Assembly: GCA_022410635.1 (NCBI GenBank)
Contig: JAJVDF010000507.1
Location: 499,051 to 563,050 of the forward strand
Origin: Tretioscincus oriximinensis
Lineage: Eukaryota; Chordata; Lepidosauria; Squamata; Gymnophthalmidae
Reading direction: 5' to 3'
Length of the DNA: 64,000 nucleotides
Shown: one piece after another, positions 45,736-56,460 of the stretch
Numbering within the stretch: the first letter of the stretch is position 1
Layout of the letters: the number at the start of each line of letters is the position of its first letter
Position numbers and translations under genes: made by a program
Notes under the pieces: model-generated
Seen by the model: the letters and a program-made list of their open reading frames with translations, nothing else
Told to the model about the DNA's origin: nothing
Databases searched by the model: none

Positions 45736-45737
45736 TA

Positions 45738-46165
45738 TAGAATTGTAGAGTTGGAAGGGACCTCAAGGGCCATCAGATCCAATCCCTTGCTCAACAGTAA
45801 GGGTGATAAACCAATGGAACAGGTTGCCACAGGAGGTGGCAGGTTCTCCATCATTGGAAGTCTTCAAACAGGCCTGGACAGCCATCTGACTGCGATGGTT
45901 TAGTGAATCCTGCATATCTAATCTAAATCTACTTTCTTGTAGTTTCATCCCATTATTTCTAGTCCTTCCATGTGCCAGTGAAAACAATGCTGATCCCTCA
46001 GCTCTGTGACAGGTCTCCAGATATTTGTAGACAGCTATCAGGTCTCTTATCACTCTTCTCTTCTGAAGACTAAACATCCCTTGATCCTTTAACGATTCCT
46101 CATAGGATTTCATGGTTTTCAGACAACTCACCATCCTTATGACTCTGCTCTGGACCTGCTTATAG
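45738..46165 (-). mobile_element. Classical CR1 3' end with an internal inversion
   Basis: 45738-45796 is the minus-strand CR1 end (gaattatagaattgtagagttggaagggacc...ccttgctcaa). 45797-45914 is in the opposite orientation (ccaatggaacaggttgccacaggaggtggcaggttctcc... to tgaatcctgca). 45915-46165 returns to minus strand with the ORF2 C-terminus (KSYEESLKDQGMFSLQKRRVIRDLIAVYKYL frame). Relative to the usual order, one block of about 118 bp is flipped in place and a short spacer is lost. Confidence 0.88.
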
Positions 46166-46805
46166 GTTCACATTTTCTCCTCATAGATTTACAATTTAAA
46201 CCCACATTTTTCCTCTTAAATGGATCAATTAAATTCCTATAGATATTCTAAAAAGTTGGAATGGAACCGTAATAGCACTATCTTTATTGATATCATCCAA
46301 ATATTGCCATTTTTGTTTTTGTATAGTCATAAAGATTAATAACTGACCACCAGTAAAATAAAGTCTTATTTTAAAATGAAGTCAAGGATATGCAAAGATG
46401 AAATCTTAAGAACATTTCTAAAGAATAAAACTACATAATAATCTGCTTTGGATGGGTGATGTTGGATTTGCTGATGTTGAATTAAGCTTTTATAAGTTAA
46501 ATCCGTAATGTAGTTTCAACACTGTGTCCAAGATTGTGTCTCCCTTTCTCTCTCATGGCATCTCTGTGGGTTGAAGGAGCACTCCTACCCTATCTCTAGT
46601 TTTTGCTGCATAAAATGCTTCACAGTGACTAAGACAATTGCTAATGGAGATGTCTCTGTTATAGAGTGCTCCCCTGCCCTTGGTTGGAGGGATGCCATTC
46701 TGCAGCATCTTCTTAATCAATAATGGAGCTGAGGAGGTTAGGGGAGAAAATTGGAATGTAAAATACAATGGTCAATTAAGTATACATATGTAAGTTGAAA
46801 ATTAA
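46166..46805. other. No gene recognised
   Basis: AT-rich, no recognisable repeat; a 71-codon minus-strand frame (46553-46768) lacks features. Confidence 0.4.
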
Positions 46806-46809
46806 AAAA

Positions 46810-47395
46810 AACAAGTAAGAAAGAGGAAGAAGAGAAAGGGAACAAGAAAAAGAGGGGGAAGAGGGTGAAGTGGAAGAAGATGGGGAACAAGAAAAAGAGG
46901 AAGAGGAGAAAGAAGGGGAGGTGAGAGAAGAAGAAGAAGAAGTTGGTTCTTATACCCCGCTTTTCTCACCTTTCGAAGGGACTCAAAGCGGCTTACAAGG
47001 GTATTTTGCCCGAAGGATGACATTCTATCTTCCCCACCAGGCTGTGGTGGTTCCCATGTATCTACTTGCAGTCAGTTGCAATTTCTTGCAATTAATTCTT
47101 TCAAACAGCTGGGTTGGCTAGAGCTACAGGCTAGTGGAAGGTGCTCACCCCTCCCCACGTCCCACACAAGGCTTCGAAACCCCATCTCCCAGGCGAGAGA
47201 CAAATTCCTAAGCGACTGAGCTATCTGTGCCTGCTCGNAGGAAGACAGAGGGTGGAGTGGCCTGGAGGTGCCACAATGGAAGAAGGAGAAGGAGGCGGGA
47301 GGGAGGAGGAGGGAAGTTGGAGGAGGAAGGGAAAGAGACAGTGGAAGGGAGGCTAGAGCCCACTGTATCCCTAAGGCAGCAGGCTTAGTTCAGCT
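46810..47395. repeat. Purine-rich element, inverse of the 44.1-44.6 kb element, holding a SINE
   Basis: Purine tracts at 46810-46945 and 47245-47350 flank a minus-strand SINE. The right end carries 'gagcccactgtatccctaaggcagcaggctta', the reverse of the left end of the 44.1-kb element. Confidence 0.68.
46932..47236 (-). mobile_element. tRNA-derived SINE (GAA family), near full length
   Basis: Minus-strand head GCACAGATAGCTCAGTCGCT and GGGTTTCGAAGCC boxes, then the standard body and a TTCTTCTTCTTC end, which merges with the surrounding purine tract. Confidence 0.9.
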
Positions 47396-47403
47396 AATTT
47401 AAT

Positions 47404-47730
47404 TATAAAATTTGACCATTCCATTGTTATGCCTTTGGTTTTGTCCAGTCCCTATGTGTTTAATTAATAATTTTTGTAAGGCTTTCTGTACAAAGGATGG
47501 TGGTTTATCTGGACAACGTTCTTATTTACTCTGTTGATTACGATTCTCATATTTGTTTAATTGATATAGTTGTACATTTACTGAATAACCATCTTTATGT
47601 CAAACTTTCAAAGTATGAATTCCACAAGGATTGTCATGACTATATGGATTACCAAATTTTTAGTAATCATATGAAGGTGAAAGCTATGCTGGACTGGGTG
47701 GTGTTGAGGCATCAATCATAAAGTTTTTTG
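47404..47730 (+). pseudogene. Ty3/Gypsy reverse transcriptase fragment, broken
   Basis: Pieces in order: 'FDHSIVMPLVLSSPYVF' (normally Y..L.MPFGL.NAP..F), frame-shifted 'INNFCKAFCTKDG', then an open frame 'MVVYLDNVLIYSVDYDSHI' carrying the catalytic YLDD box as YLDN, then 'HLYVKLSKYEFH' and 'AMLDWVV'. The loss of the second catalytic aspartate and the frameshifts mean no activity. It adjoins the purine-rich element with no LTR in sight. Confidence 0.85.
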
Positions 47731-48460
47731 GGGGGATGTCAACTTTTATAGGCAATTTATTATTTAATTCTATGCCATTGCATTGCCATTTATGAAGCTA
47801 TCACAAAGATCCTTGGTGGCACTCTGCTAAAGCTCTATGTGAAATTGGCTCAAGGCCCTTCCACACTACAGGATAAAACCCAAAATGGGGTTTAAACCCG
47901 GAATAAAACAATCCCCCATCATTTACCTTACCTCAAAAGTCAACGTGGAGATGGCGAGAGGGGATGCATGAAGAACCAGAAAGTCCCTGTAATTTTGCAC
48001 TTCTGGCTAACAACTTGTTATCCTCTCCAAGCCCAGGGCTCCAGACAGTTTTCTGTTGAAAGGAGAGGTATTTCGGGCTGATGTTGGAAAACACCAGCAA
48101 CCTCTCCTTCTGCAACAACGGAGCCTTTTCCTGGGTGCAACCTGAGAGGACAACAAAAGCTGCCTTTGCCCTGTGGTGGAGGCATGAAAATTATTCTATC
48201 AANCTGGTAGGAAAACCTTGCCTGGAAGCAGCCAGAGTCTCAGTCTTTCCAACTTGCTTTTGGGTACCTAAAACAGCTGTTTATGAGAGGGTGTTTTCTT
48301 GCTCACCTAGACCCTTAATTGTCATTTTGAACTTCAATTCGACATTTCAGATNTGGCCAATTGAATTTTACTGTTACCAAAAGTTATCTTAGTGTAGCTT
48401 CACGAACATCTATTGGGGGCCGGGGGTAGTTGTCCACTCTTATAGCAGGCTTGCTGATGT
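47731..48460. other. No gene recognised
   Basis: 47860-47930 ('ggcccttccacactacaggataaaacccaaaatgggg') has the look of a DNA-transposon end, with weak inverse similarity near 48390-48410, but I cannot pair the ends confidently. Confidence 0.35.
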
Positions 48461-48465
48461 CTAAT

Positions 48466-48756
48466 CATAAGAACATAAGAAACNTAAGAAGAGCCATACT
48501 GGATAAGGCCACAGCCCATCTAGTCCAGCATTCTGTCTCACACAGAGGCCCACCAGATGCACCTGGGCAGTCCGAACAGAGGAAAGCAAAATATGCACCT
48601 TTTCATGACTCCCTGCAAATGGTATCTCAGGAGTCCTGCCTGTTGATCCATCCCGGAGGCAACATCCAGACATCCATCCTAGNATCCATTTATACCCTTG
48701 GTGTCCAAAAACCTGTCTAGTCCTGTCTTGAAACTATCCAAGCTGTTAGCTACCCA
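48466..48756 (-). mobile_element. CR1 LINE 3' end
   Basis: Tail (TAAGAACATAAGAAAC.TAAGAAGAGCC), complete 3' UTR and the last ~35 bp of ORF2. Close to the 4.4-kb and 24.4-kb copies. Confidence 0.92.
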
Positions 48757-48899
48757 CAGGTCCGGCCACATCAACTGCAGGAAAAGGTCTTGCCTGAACA
48801 TGGTACAGTGGTAATATCCTGACTTTTCCATTACTTTTTTTTGTCCTCAAGGCTAGCCCTATGTGTCATCTTCAAAGAGGAAACAGTGTTGAAGATGGC

Positions 48900-49990
48900 A
48901 TAACTCTAACCCCCATGCTTCAGAACAGAAATGTCCAAGAAGGATAGGAAATTTTGTAAAATGAGATTCTGGAAGCACAATCTTTAACAATAAAAAAATG
49001 GGAAGCATCTAAATAGGCTATAGTGGATGCCAGATCTTAACTTTCTAAAAAGGAAAATGTTATATTTATGAAAGGGGACATTTCTTCAGCAACTGCAGGA
49101 CAAGCATCAGAAAATCCAAAGCTAAATATGAACTGAGTCTTGCATGGGGAGCCAAAATCAATAATACAATGTTTGGGAACTTTGTCAAAAGCAAAAGAAA
49201 AATTAAAGATGCTTTGGATTTTTACAGAGCGAAAATGATGAATTGACCAAAAATGATACTGAGAAAGCTGAACTTATTTTACATCTTTTTTTTTCTGAGA
49301 AAGGAAATATAGCAACTGGCCTTCCTTATGCTACTGAAGGAACAAAAGAATCGAGGCTCTTAATAAACAGAGAAAATGTTAGTGATCACTTAGCTAATTT
49401 AAACAAATTCAAGTCTCAGACCCAGAACTGCATGCCAGGTCTACTGAAGGATGTATCCTGTGTTATTTGAAAATTCATGGAGAACAGGAGAAGTCCCAAT
49501 AGACTGGAGAAAGCCTGTAACTCTGAGTTCAATACCAGGAAATTATTAAACAGCATGTATGCCAGCACTTGGATGGGAATGAAGTAATTAACCAACATGG
49601 ATTTGTAACAAACAAGTCATGCCAGACTAATTTCTTTCTGTGATAGAATTGCTGAATGGGTCAATCAGGGAAATGCAGAGAAGTACTATATCTTGACTAC
49701 AGCAAAGTGTTTAATAAAATGAAGTATCTCGTGCTATCCTTAGTGAAAAAATGGTCAAATGTGGGATTGACAAGACAACAGTTAGAAAGATGGCTTATGA
49801 TCAAAACTGGCTCAGTGTAGTAATAAATGGTTGCACATCCAATTGGAAGAACGTTTCAAGTGGGGCACCACAAGCTTCTGTCTTGGGCCCNNTGCTGTTT
49901 AACATTTTTATAAAGGACTTAGATGATGGAATTGAAGAAAAGCTGATCAAATTTGCTGATAACACAAAGTTAGGAGGGGTTGCTTCTGGC
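48900..49990 (+). pseudogene. CR1 ORF2, endonuclease-RT linker and RT, broken
   Basis: Pieces in order along the plus strand: 'SKYELSLAWGAKINNTMFGNFVKSKRKIKD' region, 'NDTEKAELILHLFFSEKG' (49243-49470 open), 'FMENRRSPNRLEKA', 'NMDL..TSHARLISFCDRIAEWVNQGNAEKYYILTTAKCLIK' (first RT aspartate lost), and 'SSGAPQASVLG..LFNIFIKDLDDGIEEKLIKFADNTKLGGV', where the catalytic FADD is FADN. It ends abruptly at 49990. The wording fits the classical CR1 subfamily (ATTCTATG-tailed) better than the copies at 4.4 or 58.5 kb. Confidence 0.85.
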
Positions 49991-50546
49991 CTCATCGCTG
50001 GGCTCTCCTTCTCCCCACAGCATTCCCTGCCATTTAAAAANAATAATAATTTTGGCCACAGGAGCTGCACATGTGTCTGAATCAGGCAGGGAAGGGACAG
50101 GCTAACAAGCTGCAGCCTTGTTTTCCCCCATCTCATATTCCCCTTGCAAGCAAAAAAGCACTTGTCACCATGAGGCAGAGGAAGATGAGGTTGCTCGANT
50201 GGAGATGTGGGGTCAGCCTGCAGCTTGCCAGTGTGATCCTTCCCTGATGGCAGCTGGTCAGCAATCCAGAGGATGCTGGGAGAGGCAAAGGAGGATCATC
50301 GACCAGTACACACTTATCGAGGTCAGGGAAGGGTCAAGTGACAAGTTGCAGGCTGGCAGCCCCACACTCCAGTCTAGCAGTCAGAAGCTGCATGCACATG
50401 ACGAAAGAAAAAGCGCTATAAAACTATATTCTGGAATATAGCAGTCGTGTGTTTGTGCACACCACGAAGCTATATTCTAGAATATAACAATGGTGTGTTA
50501 TAGAATATAACAATGACACACACATACTTAATTCGCATCATATGCA

Positions 50547-50830
50547 ACCGCTGCGCCGCGTTCCTTCGGCTGTGTCTTCCTTCCAGCCAGCCCTCTGCCT
50601 GCTTTCGGGGGCTGCTGCCTGGAGATCGGCTCTGTGAAGCAATGAGCAGGACATTGTCACTGTCAAATGGTTTGGCTGAGGCAAGGAAGAGGAGATGGGG
50701 AGGTTGACAGGACGTCTATCAATGCTGCTCATCGCTTCACAGAGCCGATCTCCAGGCAGCAGCCCCCGAAAGCAGGCGGAGGGCTGGCTGGAAGGAGGGC
50801 ACAGCTGAAGCAACACGGTGGAGCCGGCTG
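50547..50830. repeat. Inverted repeat with ~80-100 bp arms
   Basis: Arms 50547-50649 and 50725-50830 (core CTGCCTGGAGATCGGCTCTG / CAGAGCCGATCTCCAGGCAG) are close reverse complements. The 75-bp loop reappears reverse-complemented at about 50925-50995, between similar arms, so the second copy is the same structure in the opposite orientation. Confidence 0.85.
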
Positions 50831-51191
50831 CGTGTCACAAGAAGCCTTTTCCTAAGCACAGGCTGCCTGCTTTCAGCGGCTGCTGCCTAGAGATCAGCTC
50901 AGTGAAATGACGAGCAGCATTGACAGACGTCCTGTCAACCTCCCCACCTCNTCCTCCTTGCCACAGCGAAACCATTTGACAGTGACAACATCCTGCTTGT
51001 CACTTCACAGACAACGTCCAGCTTGTTGCTTTCTCCTGTCATCTCTCCCCTCCTGTCTCTTGTACTAATAATATGCGCACGGGAGAGGAAGGGGGTTGGT
51101 TGCGGATGATGGAGGTTGGCTGTGAGATGTCAGAGGTTCTCTGCAATGATGCCTGACTATCCCATCAATAGTTTATTCCGGGATAAATGGC

Positions 51192-51297
51192 GTTCCCTGG
51201 ATCTAGGAGGTAGCCCATGCCTCTAACAGTGGGATTGTCTGCAGCTGCAGCGAATCCCACTGTTAAAGGCATGACCTACCTCCTAGATCCAGGAACA
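51192..51297. repeat. Palindrome centred on CTGCAGCTGCAG
   Basis: About 50-bp arms (GGATCTAGGAGGTAG / CTACCTCCTAGATCC near the outer ends, AACAGTGGGATT / AATCCCACTGTT near the middle), few mismatches, no spacer. Confidence 0.85.
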
Positions 51298-51640
51298 CCA
51301 CCCCACAGGTAAGTGTGACATTGGGGTGTTCCTTTTATTGTGGGACGACTGCTGAAAGATGCTTAACATGTGTGCCAGAACCTCCTCATCTCGTGCCAAT
51401 TGAGGAATAAAATAGCTGTGTGCATACAGCCCACTTTCTGCTATGGTGGTGAGTGCTTTTTCGCTCGGGGTGGGGGTAAAAGAGATGGAGGAAGACAAAA
51501 CTGCTGGATTGCAACATGTGTCGACTCACATGGGTGGGGAGAAGGAACCTGCAATGTGGGCGGAGCTATGGTCCTCGGGTCATGTTACAAATATCGAAAT
51601 TGTAGAAAGGCGCCCTGCTATAAATAGACATCTGAAAAAT

Positions 51641-52610
51641 ATCTCAGTCATCCTGAAATTACAATACGTCAGTTAGAACTATTTTATGTGTGCAATGGTA
51701 AGAAGAAATGACAGATATAACATATTTTATTAGCTACTTTCATTTACAACTGTGTTGAATATCAGCATAAATGTAAGGTTTTTTTACCCCATGGGTGCAG
51801 TTCTTTTTCTGTATATGAGCAACTTCTTTGATTTGTGCCCATTAACCTTGTGGCACATTGGTCTTCATNACTTTCTTACCTACTAATAAACAAGTGCAGA
51901 TTGTATTTGCAATTAATTTTCCTAAAAATTACAAATATTGAATTTAAATGGTAATTAAACAAATTACAAAAACAAAGGGTCAAACAGCAAGATATAAAAT
52001 CGTGACAGATTCAGGGGGAGAATCATGACAGATCGTGTCATTTTGCACATACAAAGATACTGGCTGATTGCAAAGAAATCTGTCCGAACTCAATGTCTGT
52101 CTTTAACTCCCTTTTGTAAGGTTGGAGTCACTGCCTAATAATAAAATAGCAAAAAGTATTAAATTGGATTAAGTTGCAAAGCCTAGCCAGAAGAAATAAT
52201 ACTTCAAAGAGACTTGAGAGATTAGAAACACTGTCGTGAAATGAACAAAAAATGCAACTTCAAAGTAATAAAATGGAATATGAAATGTATGCTCTATGGA
52301 AGTAAAAGGAAAGAGTTCAAAGTTCTGGCAAATGGCAAGGATGGTAGAAATAACTGAATAACAAATTAAAGTTTGATTTTTCAGAAATACCTAGCAGTCT
52401 ATAGGTTCTTTGGCTTCTCAAAAAGGATAATTAGGTACAAATTTTCAGTATATTTGATATATGCTGCAAATGAAAATTAATTTTAAAAAGATAGATACAA
52501 ATTTCCAAAAGTTGATTATTATTTACAACTCAAGATAAAGTATTTGTAAACCTTATTCTGGATTGCCACAAAAGGAAATGAAATTAGAACTATAATGAAG
52601 AAGCTTATAT
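51641..52610. other. No gene recognised
   Basis: AT-rich flank of the Gypsy element. No frames or repeats recognised. Confidence 0.4.
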
Positions 52611-52615
52611 GATCT

Positions 52616-52757
52616 TGTCAAGGTTCCCTGACATGTGGTTATTCTATTGTATATTATATATGGATTGCTATATTTGTATATATGGTTGTGCATGTTGATC
52701 ACTGGTTAAGGTTCTGGAGGGAAACCTTGTTTTGAAAAAGTTTGGTAAATTGTGCAC
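52616..52757 (+). mobile_element. 5' LTR of Gypsy element, 3'-truncated
   Basis: TGTCAAGGTTCCCTGACATG to TGGTAAATTGTGCAC aligns with the start of the 3' LTR at 54172, then is cut; the pol remnant follows within about 30 bp. The LTR end, primer-binding site, gag and protease are therefore deleted. Confidence 0.85.
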
Positions 52758-52784
52758 TAAACTATACTTTCTGGGTTTACATCT

Positions 52785-54150
52785 CAGACAAAGGCGTGGA
52801 GATGGACCCAGCTAAGGTCCAGTGGGAGGTGCCCAGGACCAGGAAGGAATTTCAAGGGTTGGGAGGGTCTGCTAACTGTTACAATTTATCCCCAACTTTT
52901 CTGGTATTGCTTTGCCTCTGACAATCAATTGAGAAGGACATGGTACGTAAGCCAAGCAGCAAGCTGAACTGGTCTAACAAATGTTTCAGCACCCGCGAAG
53001 AATGGTTCGCCAAAGAAACTGTGCTAGCTCACCCAATCCCTCATGCCTCAGATGTGGCCTCAGATGTTAGGGCAGTGCTGTTACAAGGGGATGCAGAGGG
53101 AGTGACATCTCTGTGCCTACTTTTCTAGAAAATTAGATGCCAAAGAGTGGAATTGGGTTTTGGAAACCTTGAGGCACTTGTTGGAGGGATTGTCTGTATC
53201 TTTTAGGGTGTTTACTGATCACAAGAATTTGGAGGCAACAAAAGTGGGGCCAGTATTTTCAAAAGTTCAGTTCTATACTGTGTTATGTGCCTGGGTATAA
53301 AAATGTTTTGACAGATGCACTAATGTGTTTGCTGAAACATGACAGTAGAGGTCCTGAGGTGGTGGACACTACCTGCACAATTGGGTTTGGGGGTTGTCAC
53401 CAAAGACATGGCCAGAAGCCTCCCTAAGGACATTTGGCTTTCTTTCCCCAAGACGAACAGCCAGACGGAACATGTAAACTAGGTATTGCAGCAATACCGC
53501 TGGTACTACGTGACTTGGCAGCAAGACAATTGGTACAGCCTGCTGCCCTATGCTGAGTTTGCATACAATAACTCAATCCACTCTAGCACACTCAAGTGCT
53601 GTATGGTACAGAATTGAGGACTTTGCCACTTCTGATTCCAGCCACCATGGATCAATCTTTAGCCCAAGAGTGGAAGGTGCCAAAGACTAACTTCAGGCCA
53701 ATAAACATTGGACAACTATTGGCTATAAGGTAGGGGACATGTTTTTTCTATCCACCAAAAATCTTCATTCCTTCCAACTATCTAAAAAACTGGGGTTTAA
53801 GTTTATGGGACCATTTGCAGTCAAACGATGCATTGGTACTGCAGTCATGGAACTGGACATCCTGGCTGACTGCAAGATACATCCTGTCTTTCATTTCAGT
53901 CTCTTGAAACCTATCCCTGAAGTGATACCTCTTACACAAGCCTCTCCTCCAGTGCTTGTAGATCGGCACAAACACTTTGAAGCCCAGGAAATTGGGGACA
54001 CCAGACTCAGGGGAGGTAAACTCTAATACTTTATGCTTTGGAAGCACCTGCCAGCTGCTGAGTATTGTTGGGTAGATGCTGAAAATATCTATGCACACCT
54101 TCTGGTCAGGCAATTCCATGCCCGATACCCCCCAAAGCCTAAAGGGGTAG
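52785..54150 (+). pseudogene. Ty3/Gypsy chromovirus pol remnant with chromodomain
   Basis: Pol polyprotein of a vertebrate chromovirus, heavily deleted. Order of recognisable pieces: end of RT/RNase H connection (GVEMDPAKV, PRTRKEFQGLGG); RNase H fragment (ASDVASDVRAVLLQGD); integrase C-part (PKTNSQTEHVN..LQQYRWY and WYSLLPYAEFAYNNSIHSST); the post-core strand (VFFLSTKNLHSFQLSKKLGFKFMGPF, open at 53739-54026) with 'HPVFHFSLLKP'; and a chromodomain (EAQEIGDTRLRGGKL, stop, YFMLWKHLPAAEYCWVDAENI). The chromodomain steers insertion toward chromatin marks in this group. Between the 5' LTR and RNase H about 3 kb of a complete element is missing. Stops in most segments make it inactive. Confidence 0.88.
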
Positions 54151-54171
54151 GTTAATCTTAGGGAGGTGAGA

Positions 54172-54619
54172 TGTCAGGTTTCCCTGACATGTGGTTATTC
54201 AGTATTGTAGATTTTATATTGTTTGGTGTATTTGTTTATATGGCATATTGTTTATTTATTTATTTATATTTATACCCCGCTCCATACCCGAAGGTCTCGG
54301 GGCGGCAACAACAATAAATGTGCAAAATCCACATTTTAAAACCGTAACAATCAGTATCTGATGGTGGAGGTAAAAAAATAATGTGTGTATATATGGCCAT
54401 GTATGTTGATCACTGGTTAATATCCTGACAGGATTTGAAGGGAAAGCTTGTTTTGCAAAAGTTGGATAAATTGTGCATGACTTTTGGTGGGAAGTTCAGC
54501 CTGCAGTGATTGGCGTGAAGGGTGTAGTCACTGCATTTCAGCCCCTTTAGAGATGAAATAAACACTTCCAGAGCTTGAAATCACTTGTCTGTGTGTTCTT
54601 CATTACCAAGGGTTTCACA
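54172..54619 (+). mobile_element. 3' LTR of Gypsy element, carrying a SINE tail
   Basis: The copy runs from TGTCAGGTTTCCCTGACATG to AAGGGTTTCACA, preceded by a purine tract GGGAGGTGAGA (polypurine tract for second-strand priming). AATAAA lies at about 54557. It shares its first ~140 bp with the 5' LTR. The SINE tail at 54249 interrupts it. The bases flanking the whole element (gatct / gagcc) do not match, so the target duplication is lost. Confidence 0.88.
54249..54310 (-). mobile_element. Bov-B-like SINE 3' tail
   Basis: (TTTA)n then 'tttataccccgctccatacccgaaggtctcggggcggc': Sauria-type tail reversed, inserted in the LTR; head not preserved. The inserted foreign sequence may run to about 54370. 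Confidence 0.78.
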
Positions 54620-55685
54620 GAGCCAGTTCCAAGAGAAGCTCTTTGTCTTAGAGACTGTAGGGGATCTGTTCCAGTGAGGGAACTTTAGAGTGCTAATGAA
54701 ATGAGTATCTAAATCAGAACATGGACAGATGTTCTGTATTCACATACCTTTATGATTCAGATTAACCCCTTCTAATCCCTACTAGTTTCCTGGATTAGCC
54801 AACTATTTTAAAGCAACTACTCTTTCCATACTACAGCAGTAGTACCTTTGAATCTTAAGGTAGGAAATTTTACAGATTTTATATTCTCAACTTAGATGTT
54901 TCTGCAGACCCCTGGCTAAAGGCAACTTTAAAGCACATTTGCACAAAGAACCGATATCATTTAATGAGATTCTTCAATGTGAGCATCACAATTGTCTCTT
55001 GTTTTCAGGACACAAAGATGTGATCTCTCNCCTTCTGGAGGGGGATCTGTTCAAGATGTAAATAGCTCTCCTTGCTAATTCTCCCCTTCCCCCTTTTATT
55101 CTTTTTCTTCTAGACCTCTACTTTTCTTCTGCTTTATTTTGCTGGGCAGTCTTTCTTTTATTGAAATTTAGTCTCAGATTGATCCTATTTCTTTCTTGGG
55201 CATGTGTAATAAAAAAGTATCTTTTAATGGGAACCTTGTTTTTCTGATTCATTTTGTATTGTTTCATACTGTTTTTCTGTTATTAAATCCTTTTGACTTA
55301 AATATTTTGCTGGACTGTGTCTAGGAAGATTTACCATCTGTATTCCCCAGCACAGCACAGTATTGTTTGTACTTTAACATAAGTTTTTAGAATTTCTCTA
55401 ATGATGTCACTGTGATTTTCAAAAGAAATAGGAATTTAATACTTGTCACAGATTGCTTCTTAATGAAAAGCAATTTTCAATATTCTTAATAAAGACTAAA
55501 TGCCCTGAGAGCCTTATTAAATGCCTTTGCCGACAATGGCTAGCCACGTGACAGTGAATACTCATACACAAGTCATTTTTTTAAAAAAAAATTATTAGTA
55601 TCAGACTCTTTTAACAGGTACCATAATAATAATTGATAAATAAGATGGGAAAAGTGGAATAATTAATAGCCATGACTGTAAGGTT
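54620..55685. other. No gene recognised
   Basis: AT-rich, short frames. AATTAAAG and TTTTATTC-like strings only. Confidence 0.4.
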
Positions 55686-55689
55686 GTAG

Positions 55690-56130
55690 GAGTACTGTAG
55701 GTGCAGCACCTTGGCTGACTGTCCCAACAGCCCAAGCTGTGCAGTCACCTAAGGGCTGACCAAGGGACACCTGCCATGNACATAGAGGTGCTTAAACACC
55801 TAGCCCACACCTTTGCAAGCCTTGCACAGCCCATTGCTGAAGGCGGTCCACAGAGGATCAAAAGGGGGGTTATAGAGCTTGCAAGGTGTAGACCTGTTAC
55901 AAACCATTCAGGCCCAACCATTCAGCTTACAACTCCTCCCAAGAGGCAAGCTCCGTGCCTCTGTATCCTTTAAGGGGCTCATCACCAAACTTTTCGGGGA
56001 TATTCAGGGGAATTTTGCCACTTCAGCTATTAACTATCTCTTTAGGCCAGCCAAGATGTGCACCCGCCACCAGCCCCCACCAACAATCCTGCAGTCACCT
56101 CTTTAAAGCCATGTGCACCAGGCCTAGCCA
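55690..56130 (-). mobile_element. Non-coding end of the DIRS/Ngaro-type element
   Basis: GC-richer segment sharing ordered landmarks with 12860-13370 and lying just 3' (minus strand) of the SGNH-like region. Its left edge reads 'ggagtactgtaggtgcagcacc'. DIRS/Ngaro elements end in split repeats, but I cannot delimit them here. Confidence 0.5.
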
Positions 56131-56460
56131 TGCCTCATGTTCCACATCGAACAAATGAATCCCATCATCCCAGAACAATCATATGGCAGAAAAAAATCAA
56201 TTTCTTATGCCAAATAATCACCCTGACAATCTTCCTGTTTATGCATCACCTGGCCAGGTTGATCTTCGCTGGAGCACAAGCAGCCCTCTAATGACAACAA
56301 ACCAGGAACTGTGACTAGAACTATTTTACTTGCGGTAAGAAGCATATAGTCTTCAATGACCTAGCGTGCCAGTTCAAAACCTTTGATGTCAGGTAAGTCA
56401 TTCTCACCCAGTTGAAATACAATAATGTCAGGAGCTCCCAGATGGTGAACAGCATCAGTC
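56130..56460 (-). pseudogene. SGNH-hydrolase-like region of a Ngaro-type element
   Basis: Minus-strand frames give 'EAGDAVSW..PFSDAVHHLGAPDIIVFQLGENDLPD', matching the W.G..GM.W...PD.LV.HLGGNDL block of the SGNH (GDSL-like) domain carried by Ngaro elements. 'SKIVLVTVP' follows (the usual IVWSDIVPR position). The nucleophile block and the late D-x-x-H are not seen. The role of this domain in the element's life cycle is unknown. Stops are present. Confidence 0.55.

Larger units (their letters stand above)
49991..51640. repeat. GC-richer block of nested palindromes
   Basis: Inserted at the broken end of the CR1. It holds an A/T palindrome cluster (CTATATTCTGGAATATAG and TATATTCTAGAATATA, 50425-50510), a long inverted repeat (50547-50830) with a second, partial, reversed copy (50855-51010), and a further palindrome (51192-51297). 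No frame is credible as a protein. Probably one or more large non-autonomous DNA transposons, but I cannot find matching outer ends. Confidence 0.6.

Noticed and set aside
50118..50441. 107-codon frame in the GC-richer block
   Set aside because: Contains an N, overlaps inverted repeats and shows no domain; composition explains its length.
54020..54150. Chromodomain as a host chromobox gene
   Set aside because: It sits at the pol end directly before a polypurine tract and LTR, carries a stop, and follows integrase sequence, so it belongs to the Gypsy element.
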